A stretch of DNA of 20,461 nt from an uncultured Anaerolineaceae bacterium. GTDB lineage: Bacteria; Chloroflexota; Anaerolineae; Promineifilales; Promineifilaceae. Where the stretch lies: contig CALBTC010000349.1 in NCBI GenBank assembly GCA_937967805.1, forward strand, positions 1 through 20,461, given 5' to 3'. The notes beneath the pieces are model-generated. The model saw nothing but the letters and a program-made list of their open reading frames with translations. It made no database searches and was not told the origin of the DNA. Below are positions 13,481-20,461 of the stretch, in pieces. The position numbers and the translations under genes were made by a program. Numbering within the stretch: position 1 is the stretch's first letter; each line of letters begins with the position of its first letter.

Positions 13481-16021
13481 TTTTTCTCGCTCACTCCCTT
13501 CAATATCCATCACATCTGTTTCACGCGATAAAGGCAAGAGCACATGAAACGTTGTGCCGGGGCAGGTTTCTTCGTCGTGCCCGGCGCTTTTTAGCCAGAT
13601 TCTGCCGCCGTGTGCCTCTACAATCCCCTTGGTGATGGCCAATCCCAGGCCTGGGCCACCTCCCTTGAACTTGGTCTTGGCCGATGAGTGCAGCGCCACC
13701 TCACCCGTCTGGTAAAATTTGGAGAAGACCAGTTCATGCATTTCCGGATCGATGCCAATGCCGCTGTCTTGCACCATGATTTCTACTTTGCCGGCATTAT
13801 TGCGCTGGCCATTGGCATGATGCACCACGCCGGAAACGTGAATGGTGCCACCATCGGGCGTATATTTAATGGCGTTCACCAGCAGATGATAAAACACCTT
13901 CTTCAGGGCATCCCGATCTGCTTCCACCGGCGGCAAATCATCTATGTTTGCAATGGTCAACGTGAGTTGGCGCTCAGCCAGGGCATCGGCAAACGACTCC
14001 CGTAGCTGCTCAAAAAGGTCCGCCAGGGAGATTTGCTTAAAGTAAAGCTGCAGCGCCCGGTTGTCGATTTTGGCCACTTCCACCATGCTGCTCACCACTT
14101 CTTCCAGCCGCAGTGCTCCCGACTGTATCCCGGCAGCCAGCTTTTCGATTTGCCCATCTTGCCGCACGCTGTTTTGCTCAAACAGCATCTGGCTGTAGCC
14201 GCGTAAAATAGTGAGCGGCGTGCGCAGCTCATGAGAAGCAATGGCGATAAAGTCAGACTTGGCCCGATCAAGCTGCTCCAGGCGGGCATACGCTTCCTGA
14301 ATGGCCTGGGTGCGCTGGGCCACTTCATACTCAAGCTGCTGCGAGAAGCGGGTGCTTCTATCAAAGCGGCGGGCATTTTCTAAGGCAACGGCCGCTTGCG
14401 CGGCAAAGGTAGACGCTAAATCAATAGACTCGTCCGTAAATGGCGTCGTCGTTTCCCGCGTGAGGGAAAGCATGCCAATCACCAGTTCGCCATGAATGAG
14501 AGGAACGCCCAACCAGGCGCGGGCAATGGGCAAGTTGTCAATCTGCTGCCAGTCGGGCCACTGCTGTACGTCTGGAATAAATAACGGCCGTTGCGTATCA
14601 TAAATCTCGCGGAAAATGCTTTCATTTTCCAACGAGATGCGAATCTGGTTTGGGGCAGCCTCATCAGGAAAGCCGCGTGCGGCAACAAGTTCCAAATAAT
14701 CGCCGCTGCGCACCAAAACCGAGCCGCGATCATAAGCAACCAACTCTTCAAGCTGGGCCAGAATCTGCTCTAAAACTTCGTTCCATTCCAGCGTGCCGGT
14801 GAGGGCCCGCCCCATTTTGTGCATGGTTTCGGCCAGGCGGCGTGCGGCACGCTCCCCCTGATACAGCGAGGCATTGTCAATGGCAATGGCCACCTGATCG
14901 GCCAGCGATTGCAAGAATGGGATATCTTCCTGCAGGAAAGCGGCCGTCTTATCGCTTTGCAAGCTGAGCACGCCAATCAGACGCCGACCGGCACGCAGAG
15001 GTAAATCCAGTTCAGACCGGGTTTGGGAAACAAGATCGTGGGGAATATAACGGCTGTCTTGCAAAACGTCATTGACCAGCAGGGGACGGCCGTTTCCGGC
15101 CACCCAGCCCACCAAACCTTCTCGCCCTACACGAATGCGCATCTGGGAACGCTTTTGCCCTTTGGCCTGCCCGCCAACCCCAATGCGGCGCATTAAATAA
15201 CCATCCGACTGCGAGTCCAGCAAATAGATGCCCACATAATACAGATCGTACTGTGCCTTCATCAGCTCGGCTACGGTTTGCAGCAGCGTGTCTAAATCCA
15301 AAATGGAGGTGATGTGCTGCCCCAACGACATGCTGGTTTCCAGTTGCAGGGCGCGACGCTGAAGCTGTGCCCGCCGCTGTCCATCCTCCCAGCGCAGCAG
15401 CTCGTAACGCGCCACCGACTGCCGCCGCACATAAAAGACAACAATGGCAATGCCAATGCTCAGAATCAGCAAGATGCCATTGTAGATAAGCGCGGGGGAA
15501 AGAGGCCAATCATAGACGACCAGGAGCCAGCCGGCCAATGTACCCACCAAAACGAAAGCTAACCAACGAACCGAAAGCAAGAAGACGCTAATGCCAATTA
15601 GTAAAAAGGTGATCATACTGGTTTGTCGGGGTTCGAAAGAGAGATTGAGGTGAATTAAGACGTTGATAATTGAGAGGCCGGCGATGCCCACGCCAATCGG
15701 CTGGGCCCAACCGGAGGGCACCTGTCCGGCCCGAACAAGACCGTACAGCGCCAAAAGCACAACGGCCGTTCCCGCCACCAGCGGCACAACCATGGGAACC
15801 ATTTCTGGCGGCAGAAAAATGGCGTAGGCAACAGATAAAAAGAAGTGGAATAGTGTAAAGCCCAGCGTCACCGGGGCCAGGCTTGCACTGGCAACTTCAT
15901 TCAAGGCAGGGGTTAATGGCGGCAATTGAGCATCCAACGTTTCGGTTATGGAAGATGCCGAAGGATGGGATTGGGATGGGGCCTGTTCAACGGGAAAAGC
16001 CTTTGTTTTTGCCATAGACAT
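13463..16021 (-). CDS. Membrane sensor histidine kinase with two GAF domains
   Basis: The protein has 852 residues. A Ser/Pro-rich N-terminal cytosolic tail (about 45) precedes five to six transmembrane helices (about 47-200). GAF1 (about 245-400) has LVGWVAGNGRPLLVNDV and LDLPLRAGRRLIGVLSLQS. GAF2 (about 410-565) has AWLGVPLIHGELVIGMLSL. A coiled coil leads to HisKA with H597 in ASHELRTPLTILRGYS. The ATPase domain shows VNAIKYTP (N box), DSGIGI (G1), FSKFYQ (F box) and GPGLGLAI (G2). All boxes are intact, so it should be active. It is an orphan: no response regulator is nearby, and it converges on the other kinase operon. Starts at 16021 and 16015 are both possible; a purine-rich AAGAAG lies about 7-12 bases before. 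The C-terminal KRDA comes from repeat DNA. Confidence 0.92.
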   Translation of the reverse strand: MSMAKTKAFPVEQAPSQSHPSASSITETLDAQLPPLTPALNEVASASLAPVTLGFTLFHFFLSVAYAIFLPPEMVPMVVPLVAGTAVVLLALYGLVRAGQVPSGWAQPIGVGIAGLSIINVLIHLNLSFEPRQTSMITFLLIGISVFLLSVRWLAFVLVGTLAGWLLVVYDWPLSPALIYNGILLILSIGIAIVVFYVRRQSVARYELLRWEDGQRRAQLQRRALQLETSMSLGQHITSILDLDTLLQTVAELMKAQYDLYYVGIYLLDSQSDGYLMRRIGVGGQAKGQKRSQMRIRVGREGLVGWVAGNGRPLLVNDVLQDSRYIPHDLVSQTRSELDLPLRAGRRLIGVLSLQSDKTAAFLQEDIPFLQSLADQVAIAIDNASLYQGERAARRLAETMHKMGRALTGTLEWNEVLEQILAQLEELVAYDRGSVLVRSGDYLELVAARGFPDEAAPNQIRISLENESIFREIYDTQRPLFIPDVQQWPDWQQIDNLPIARAWLGVPLIHGELVIGMLSLTRETTTPFTDESIDLASTFAAQAAVALENARRFDRSTRFSQQLEYEVAQRTQAIQEAYARLEQLDRAKSDFIAIASHELRTPLTILRGYSQMLFEQNSVRQDGQIEKLAAGIQSGALRLEEVVSSMVEVAKIDNRALQLYFKQISLADLFEQLRESFADALAERQLTLTIANIDDLPPVEADRDALKKVFYHLLVNAIKYTPDGGTIHVSGVVHHANGQRNNAGKVEIMVQDSGIGIDPEMHELVFSKFYQTGEVALHSSAKTKFKGGGPGLGLAITKGIVEAHGGRIWLKSAGHDEETCPGTTFHVLLPLSRETDVMDIEGSEREKVKRDA

Positions 16022-16044
16022 AGAAATCTTCTTGCCTTCTACTC

Positions 16045-16073
16045 ATTAAAGCATATGATCACCGGCTTAACAA
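16045..16073 (-). promoter_or_regulatory. Promoter of the second histidine kinase
   Basis: On the minus strand TTGTTA (16068-16073), 17-base spacer, TTTAAT (16045-16050). The leader to ATG 16021 would be about 16 bases. Confidence 0.45.
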
Positions 16074-16167
16074 ATCGCTTTCTTTTTACCGATCATGCTC
16101 GTTATGTAATGTTTCCAGGTGAAGATAGCGTGAAAAACAGGAGAAACACCTATTCAAGGCGGTACAA

Positions 16168-17256
16168 ATGTCCTATCTGCATATTGATCTGAATGAGGTG
16201 ACGATACGGCCGTTTCACCCCGATGACGCCGCCGACCAACACGCAATGGTCTCCCATCCGCGCGTGGCCGAAATGCTGCTGCAGCTGCCCAGCATGGAGC
16301 TGATCGAGACAGAACGCTGGGCTAACAGCGAAAAAGCAGGCCGTCACCGGCTGGTGGCCGATTGGAACGGCCGCGTCATTGGCGCCATCAACGTCACCCA
16401 ACATTTGCGCCCCCGCCTGACGCACAGCGGCACGCTGGGCATGATGGTCCATCCCAACGCCTGGGGCCAGGGCGTGGGCAGCAAACTGATGGCCGCTGCG
16501 CTGGACCTGTCTGACAACTGGCTCAACCTGAACCGCCTGGAGCTGGAAGTGTTTACCCACAACCAGCCGGCAATTCGCCTCTATGAAAAGTTCGGTTTTG
16601 AGCTGGAGGGAACGAGCAGGAAGGCGGTTTTTGGCGACGGCCGTTTCCTGGATGAACATGTCATGGCCCGTCTGCACGGCAACTTTCCCGGCCCCGGCGA
16701 ACCTACCCCGCCCGCCAACCCACCGCCCCAGGCCGAGTTTGCGCCAGAAGATGCCCTCATTCGCCCACCACGGCAAGAGGATACCGATGATCTGTACGCC
16801 TGCTTTCGCCATCCATTGGTCGCCCGCACCACGCTGCAAATGCCCAGCCAGGAGATCGGCAACATCCAACAGCGCCTGGCGGAACCAAACAAGCGCATCC
16901 ACCGGTTTGTGGCCGACGTGTCTGGCAAAGTTGTGGGCACCATTTCTATGTACCAATCAAACACGCCCAGAATGGCGCATAAAGCCGGTATGGGCATGAT
17001 GGTCCATCCCGCCTACTGGGGCAAGGGGATCGGCAGCCGGCTCATGGGCGCCGTCATCGATCTGGCCGACAACTGGCTCAACGTGCAGCGGCTGGAGCTG
17101 GAAGTCAACACGGACAATCCCGCCGGGGTACGCCTCTACCGCAAATTTGGCTTTGAAATCGAGGGAACCAAACGATGGCATGCCTTTGGCGACGGCCGTC
17201 TGGCAGATAGTCACTTTATGGCCCGGATTCGCGGTAAGCGGTATTCAGTGAGTTAG
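16168..17256 (+). CDS. Tandem GNAT acetyltransferase (two fused domains)
   Basis: The protein has 362 residues with two GNAT folds, about 8-170 and 192-358, joined by a Pro-rich linker (PGPGEPTPPANPPPQAEF). Each keeps the acetyl-CoA loop: HPNAWGQGVGSKLM and HPAYWGKGIGSRLM. Each then has DNWLN, RLELEV, a D/N-Q/P-A-(I/G)-RLY helix, and KFGFE(L/I)EGT. The halves are clear duplicates offset by 185 codons, including a 20-bp identical stretch. GNAT proteins of this style (L-amino acid/PhnO-like) acetylate small amines or protein N-termini; the substrate is unknown. Both active sites look intact. The last residues SVS and the TAG stop are within a repeat. Divergent from the kinase at 16021; only a weak AAGG precedes the ATG. 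Confidence 0.9.
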   Translation: MSYLHIDLNEVTIRPFHPDDAADQHAMVSHPRVAEMLLQLPSMELIETERWANSEKAGRHRLVADWNGRVIGAINVTQHLRPRLTHSGTLGMMVHPNAWGQGVGSKLMAAALDLSDNWLNLNRLELEVFTHNQPAIRLYEKFGFELEGTSRKAVFGDGRFLDEHVMARLHGNFPGPGEPTPPANPPPQAEFAPEDALIRPPRQEDTDDLYACFRHPLVARTTLQMPSQEIGNIQQRLAEPNKRIHRFVADVSGKVVGTISMYQSNTPRMAHKAGMGMMVHPAYWGKGIGSRLMGAVIDLADNWLNVQRLELEVNTDNPAGVRLYRKFGFEIEGTKRWHAFGDGRLADSHFMARIRGKRYSVS

Positions 17257-17274
17257 TAATCAGTAGGTCAGTGA
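17245..17274. repeat. Degenerate TCAGTGA heptamer repeat at the GNAT stop
   Basis: TCAGTGA, TTAGTAA, TCAGTAG, TCAGTGA with single extra G between some units. The TAG stop (17254-17256) is inside. Confidence 0.55.
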
Positions 17275-17316
17275 TGGAATTCATTCACCAAAAACCGCCA
17301 AATTCAGCAAAAGTAG

Positions 17317-17341
17317 GTAGCGCGGCGAGGGCGTGGGCTAC
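17317..17341. repeat. Short inverted repeat GTAGC-N15-GCTAC
   Basis: GC-rich segment bounded by 5-bp inverted arms just before the Shine-Dalgarno of the next gene. Possible end of an inserted segment or a leader hairpin; weak. Confidence 0.3.
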
Positions 17342-17365
17342 AGGTTAAAAGGAGAATTGTGTCTG

Positions 17366-18172
17366 ATGGTATCAATAGGAATCCTGGCAAAAGAACTTGA
17401 TGTAGATAGAGACAAAATAAAAGAATGGACTATAAAATTTTCCGATTTTTTAAGTGACTTCGCCAACCCTCCAAAAGGGGAAACTCGCCAGTACAATCAG
17501 GCCGATCAATATGCTTTAGCGCTTATTGCTTACTTGTACGATACTGATGATAGACCAAATGTAGATGAAAGCATTCGCGCAGCACTTGAGCAGAATGAAC
17601 ATCTCCAAATGATACCTATTCATGAGCAAACTCTGTTCCCAGATGCGCTAGATTACCCCGAAATATTGGGAGACTTGGACAGTACCTATATTGGAGGTAT
17701 GGCAAGCGGCGCTTATGATCGGCTTGCCATTGCTGATGCATACAAACGCGCAGGAGATATTCTAGTTGAGTCCGGTGAGTCAGCTTGGGATATAGTCTAT
17801 CCAACTATATTTGTTTACAGACATAGCATTGAACTCTATATCAAAATATTTATCAGGAGAAAGAAGAAAAAGAGGGACACACACGATCTTAAAAAGTTGT
17901 TTCCTAAATTAGAAGCCTATATACAACAACACTACAATGCGCTGCTACCCGCATGGTTCAAAGACCGCATATTAGAATTCCAGCGAATTGATACTCAAGC
18001 GGCAACTGCCTTTCGATATGATGATGAGGATGTGAAAGATGAAGTGTTAGTGATCTTGCCGCTCTTGCAGCAAGTTATGGATAAATTACAAAATGCCTTT
18101 CATCTCTTGGTGAAAGATTATGAGGAAAACACTACAATTCACGCTCTGGGGCGTACACGGGACAATTTATAA
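17366..18172 (+). CDS. HTH (MerR-like) plus HEPN-like protein, probably horizontally acquired
   Basis: The protein has 268 residues. ATG 17366 is preferred because AAAAGGAG ends 11 bases before; an in-frame ATG at 17333 lies upstream of that site. Residues 1-55 (IGILAKELDVDRDKIKEW, then RQYNQADQYALALIAYL) look like a MerR-type winged helix. The C-terminal half (about 140-250) is helical: YPTIFVYRHSIELYIKIF, then THDLKKLF, then FRYDDED, resembling HEPN-like domains of uncharacterised bacterial proteins. A clean RX4-6H nuclease motif is not evident, so RNase activity is unproven. Base composition stands out: 17401-17460 is only 15/60 G+C, Arg is often AGA/AGG, and no ACGGCCGT octamer occurs in it. 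This suggests transfer from an AT-rich source. It could be a regulator, toxin or defence protein; I do not assign a function. Confidence 0.7.
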   Translation: MVSIGILAKELDVDRDKIKEWTIKFSDFLSDFANPPKGETRQYNQADQYALALIAYLYDTDDRPNVDESIRAALEQNEHLQMIPIHEQTLFPDALDYPEILGDLDSTYIGGMASGAYDRLAIADAYKRAGDILVESGESAWDIVYPTIFVYRHSIELYIKIFIRRKKKKRDTHDLKKLFPKLEAYIQQHYNALLPAWFKDRILEFQRIDTQAATAFRYDDEDVKDEVLVILPLLQQVMDKLQNAFHLLVKDYEENTTIHALGRTRDNL

Positions 18173-18214
18173 AGGCTACTTTCCCGCAAACAGAGTACCT
18201 CCCGGCTCAAACAA

Positions 18215-19141
18215 TCACAAAATCAGCCCCAGGCCCAGCAGCAAATTAAATGCCAGGGCAGCGAGCACCATCTGCTTGAGCAGGGGGTTGAGGGCCAGGG
18301 GCGAATAGGTATTCTGCACGGCCGTTCCGTTACGCACCAGCAAAGGCACTGCCAAAAGATACAAAAAGGCCCAATAGCTGGTGAAGGTGAGCAAGACATA
18401 AAGCGTGGCCAGGAAAACGGCCGTTGCCAACAAAAGCCAATGGTACAGCCGCGCCCGCGCCGGCCCCAGCCGCACCGGAATAGAGAACTTGCCCGCCTGC
18501 CGGTCAGACGCAATATCGCGAATGTTGTTGACGTTGAGCACGGCCACGGCCAGCAGGCCACACGCCGTGGCCGGCAGCAGCAGTTCCCAACTGAACTGCT
18601 GAGCCATCAAAAAGTACGGCCCCAGCACCCCCACCCAGCCAAAAAAGATGAGCACAAACAGATCCCCCCAGCCGGCATAGCCATATGGTTTGCTGCCGGC
18701 GGTGTAGTTCACCGCTGCCCAAATGGCTGCGCCGCCCAGAAGCACAAACAGCAGCAGCCACAGCAGCCCATCCGCCCCAAACGCCAGCCAGAGCAAGGCG
18801 ATGCCGCTCACTGCCGACAACACGGCGAACAGAATCATCGCCCGCCGCATTGTTTGGGCACTGATCTGGCCCGACTGCACGGCGCGCTGGGGCCCTTCGC
18901 GCTGTACGTGGTCTGCGCCGTGAACGGAGTCACCGTAATCGTTGGCCAGGTTAGAGAGGATTTGCAGGAATACGGCCGTCACCAAACAAAGCGTCGTAAT
19001 CGGCCAGCTGTAGGCGCCAGCGGCCGCGGCCAGGAAGGTGCCCAGGGCAATGCAAGACAGCGCCAGCGGCAACGTACGCGGTCGGGCCGCATCGAGCCAC
19101 GCTTTGCGCAATGAAGGTGGGGGTGTAGACGTTTTAGCCAT
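18215..19141 (-). CDS. menA: 1,4-dihydroxy-2-naphthoate polyprenyltransferase (menaquinone synthesis)
   Basis: A 308-residue UbiA-superfamily membrane enzyme with about eight to nine helices. It attaches the polyprenyl tail to dihydroxynaphthoate to make demethylmenaquinone. The first Asp-rich motif is NDYGDSVHGAD (N67, D68, D71), the second NNIRDIASDRQAGK, followed by SIPVRLG, the typical MenA pattern. AARPRTLPLAL at the N-terminus also fits. No other men gene is nearby. ATG 19141 has a perfect TATAAT 8 bases upstream and no Shine-Dalgarno. Converges with the HEPN-like gene, with 42 bases between the stops. Confidence 0.93.
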   Translation of the reverse strand: MAKTSTPPPSLRKAWLDAARPRTLPLALSCIALGTFLAAAAGAYSWPITTLCLVTAVFLQILSNLANDYGDSVHGADHVQREGPQRAVQSGQISAQTMRRAMILFAVLSAVSGIALLWLAFGADGLLWLLLFVLLGGAAIWAAVNYTAGSKPYGYAGWGDLFVLIFFGWVGVLGPYFLMAQQFSWELLLPATACGLLAVAVLNVNNIRDIASDRQAGKFSIPVRLGPARARLYHWLLLATAVFLATLYVLLTFTSYWAFLYLLAVPLLVRNGTAVQNTYSPLALNPLLKQMVLAALAFNLLLGLGLIL

Positions 19142-19149
19142 AAGCGCAG

Positions 19150-19155
19150 ATTATA
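19150..19155 (-). promoter_or_regulatory. -10 box of menA (leaderless arrangement)
   Basis: Perfect TATAAT on the minus strand, 8 bases before ATG 19141. No convincing -35 at the usual distance. Confidence 0.45.
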
Positions 19156-19273
19156 GCAAAGTTTCTACTGGCCACGGCCCTATTTGCGCCGAACAATCGA
19201 AATTTTGGTAAACTAGCGGTGAGCAGTGAAACGGCTAGCAAAACCCCGCCCATGACACATAAGGAAATGAAAG

Positions 19274-19834
19274 ATGCATTCATCCGGTGTTTTTAGACAT
19301 TTACTCCTGAATTATCACCAAAACAGCCTCATTTTGCTTTTCATCCTCTGCCTGTGCGCCGGTTGCAGCTCGCCCCCGGCCACACCAACCATTCCCGACC
19401 AGGGAGTCGTCATTCAGGACCTGGACATTGCCGTCGGGCAAACAATCTACGTTCCCGCCTATTCAAAAATCTACTCTACGCCCAGAGGCCAAACCTTGGA
19501 CCTAACCGTCACGCTGAGCATTCACAACACAGACACTGACCACCCGATCATTGTAACTTCTGTGCGGTACTACAATGCGCAGGGCAGTTTTGTGCGGGAA
19601 TATTTACCCAATCCCATCCAGCTTCCCCCACTGGGAACGGCCGATTTCTATGTCGAAGAAAACAGTGCCCAAACCGACGGGCTGGGCACCAACTTCATTG
19701 TGGAATGGGGGGCAGAGGAGCCTGTTTACGAACCAATCGTTGAAACCATTATGATCCACGCCGATTCCACCCAGGGCATCTCCTTTACCAGTCCTGGCCG
19801 CGTGATCAGCCAACTGCAATCTGAAAGCGAGTAA
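19274..19834 (+). CDS. DUF3124 family lipoprotein
   Basis: The protein has 186 residues. A signal peptide (LILLFILCLCAGC) has lipobox LCAGC, so it is probably lipid-anchored. The mature part matches DUF3124: GQTIYVPAYSKIYSTP, TLSIHNTDTDHPIIVTSV, YYNAQGSFVREYLPNPIQLPPLGTA is the family core, and GTNFIVEW, VETIMIHADSTQGISF with SPGRVI follow. Function of the family is unknown. AAGGA at 19261-19265 lies 8 bases before the ATG. The antiporter gene begins 3 bases after the stop, so the two are very likely co-transcribed; this may hint at a role with cation transport, but that is only context. Confidence 0.88.
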   Translation: MHSSGVFRHLLLNYHQNSLILLFILCLCAGCSSPPATPTIPDQGVVIQDLDIAVGQTIYVPAYSKIYSTPRGQTLDLTVTLSIHNTDTDHPIIVTSVRYYNAQGSFVREYLPNPIQLPPLGTADFYVEENSAQTDGLGTNFIVEWGAEEPVYEPIVETIMIHADSTQGISFTSPGRVISQLQSESE

Positions 19835-19837
19835 GAA

Positions 19838-20461
19838 ATGGGAATAGCGGCTGATATTGCCATCATCGTTGTAGCAGGGCTTTTTGGGGGGTTGATCGCG
19901 CAGCGGCTGAGGCAGCCTCTGCTGCTGGGGTACATTTTGGCCGGGGTCATGGTTGGCCCGTTTACGGCCGGGCCTACCGTTTCTGACGTTCACGACATTG
20001 AACTTTTGGCAGAGATTGGTGTCGCTTTGCTGCTTTTTGCCCTCGGGCTGGAGTTTTCATTAAAGGAACTGGAACCGGTAAAACATGTCGCCTTAATCGG
20101 TACGCCTTTGCAAATCATTTTGACAATGGCCTTTGGCTACGGCATTGGCCAGCTTTTTGGTTGGGATTGGTTGACGTCGCTCTGGTTTGGCGGCCTCATT
20201 GCGCTCTCCAGCACGATGGTTATCTTGAAAACTTTGATGGGTCAGGGGCGGTTAGGCACGCTTTCCAGCCGGGTGATGATTGGCATCCTCATCGTGCAGG
20301 ATTTGGCGGTTGTCCCCTTGATGATCATTTTGCCCCAGCTAAGCAGTCCCACGTTTAGCTTTTCGGTTTTAGGATTGGCGGCGTTGAAAGCGGCCGTATT
20401 CCTCATACTCATGTTTTTTGTAGGGCCAAAGCTGCTGCCCAGGCTCATGGCGTATGTTGCC
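19838..20461 (+). CDS. CPA2-family cation/proton antiporter (Kef/Na+-H+ exchanger type), C-terminus cut by window
   Basis: The frame is open for 208 codons to the right edge with no stop. It is strongly hydrophobic with family motifs: [20 protein letters not shown] at the N-terminus (cf. GP-type CPA2 helix 2), [32 protein letters not shown], and [18 protein letters not shown]. These match monovalent cation:proton antiporter-2 proteins such as KefB/YbaL. Any C-terminal TrkA-N regulatory domain would lie beyond the window. Starts 3 bases after the DUF3124 gene; no strong Shine-Dalgarno, so translation may be coupled. Confidence 0.88.
   Translation, partial: MGIAADIAIIVVAGLFGGLIAQRLRQPLLLGYILAGVMVGPFTAGPTVSDVHDIELLAEIGVALLLFALGLEFSLKELEPVKHVALIGTPLQIILTMAFGYGIGQLFGWDWLTSLWFGGLIALSSTMVILKTLMGQGRLGTLSSRVMIGILIVQDLAVVPLMIILPQLSSPTFSFSVLGLAALKAAVFLILMFFVGPKLLPRLMAYVA

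Larger units (their letters stand above)
125..18979. repeat. Dispersed palindromic octamer ACGGCCGT, 35 copies
   Basis: Exact copies counted by hand start at, among others, 125, 222, 520, 602, 671, 1490, 1562, 1790, 2019, 3654, 3918, 4663, 5170, 6160, 7718, 8016, 8590, 8746, 9230, 10059, 10912, 11875, 12512, 12593, 13047, 13347, 14584, 15086, 15762, 16206, 16637, 17192, 18318, 18417 and 18972. Nearly all are inside genes. In frame they usually read as Gly-Arg (D/N-GR) or Thr-Ala-Val. The longest gaps are 2027-3653, 6168-7717, 17200-18317 and 18980 to the end. Confidence 0.9.

Noticed and set aside
16085..16110. Promoter for the GNAT gene (TTTACC...TAATGT)
   Set aside because: Hexamers match poorly and the spacing is 16; too weak to call.
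18440..19114. 224-codon plus-strand open frame
   Set aside because: Antisense to menA, rich in Arg/Gln/Pro with no recognisable domain.

Overview
The window most resembles a G+C-rich Chloroflexota genome (Anaerolineae-like, perhaps a metagenome-derived lineage). This is inference from gene content and style: a DUF2723 membrane glycosyltransferase-like protein, two multi-domain GAF histidine kinases, Thr/Pro-rich lipoprotein linkers, and menaquinone synthesis (MenA). No rRNA, tRNA, CRISPR array, transposase or phage gene was seen. Genes are mostly housekeeping or accessory in short operons. The two end genes are cut by the window.

Layout. 1-2181 (-): DUF2723 protein, 3' end missing. 2286-2846 (-): small two-helix membrane protein with its own intrinsic terminator. 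2847-3263: AT-rich divergent control region with several perfect dyads. 3264-4415 (+): cystathionine gamma-lyase/synthase-type PLP enzyme. 4458-5486 (+): seven-repeat LVIVD propeller lipoprotein. 5499-5564: small palindromic repeat element. 5671-6744 (+): YihY/BrkB membrane protein. 6799-9239 (+): two-gene unit, MDR oxidoreductase then membrane-anchored PAF-acetylhydrolase-like esterase. 9324-13423 (+): three-gene unit, histidine kinase, diphthine-ammonia-ligase-type PP-loop ATPase, glutaminyl-peptide cyclotransferase lipoprotein. 13463-16021 (-): second histidine kinase. 16168-17256 (+): tandem GNAT protein. 17366-18172 (+): AT-rich, probably acquired HTH + HEPN-like gene. 18215-19141 (-): MenA. 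19274-20461 (+): DUF3124 lipoprotein followed 3 bases later by a CPA2 cation/proton antiporter, cut by the window end.

The most unusual content is the repeat layer over these genes. (1) The palindromic octamer ACGGCCGT occurs 35 times by hand count in 20.5 kb, against about 0.5 expected, on both sides of gene boundaries and inside coding frames. It resembles the HIP1 octamer of cyanobacteria. (2) Short degenerate tandem repeats, mostly 7-bp units, sit at gene borders and supply start or stop codons. As a result two unrelated proteins (YihY and a histidine kinase) both end in KRDA-stop. (3) Two similar repeat cassettes lie in frame inside loops of the DUF2723 protein. (4) Four genes have a -10-like box only 6-9 bases before the ATG and no Shine-Dalgarno sequence, suggesting leaderless mRNAs.

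No classical defence or biosynthetic island is visible. The HTH-HEPN gene is the only candidate for a transferred, possibly toxin- or defence-related function.
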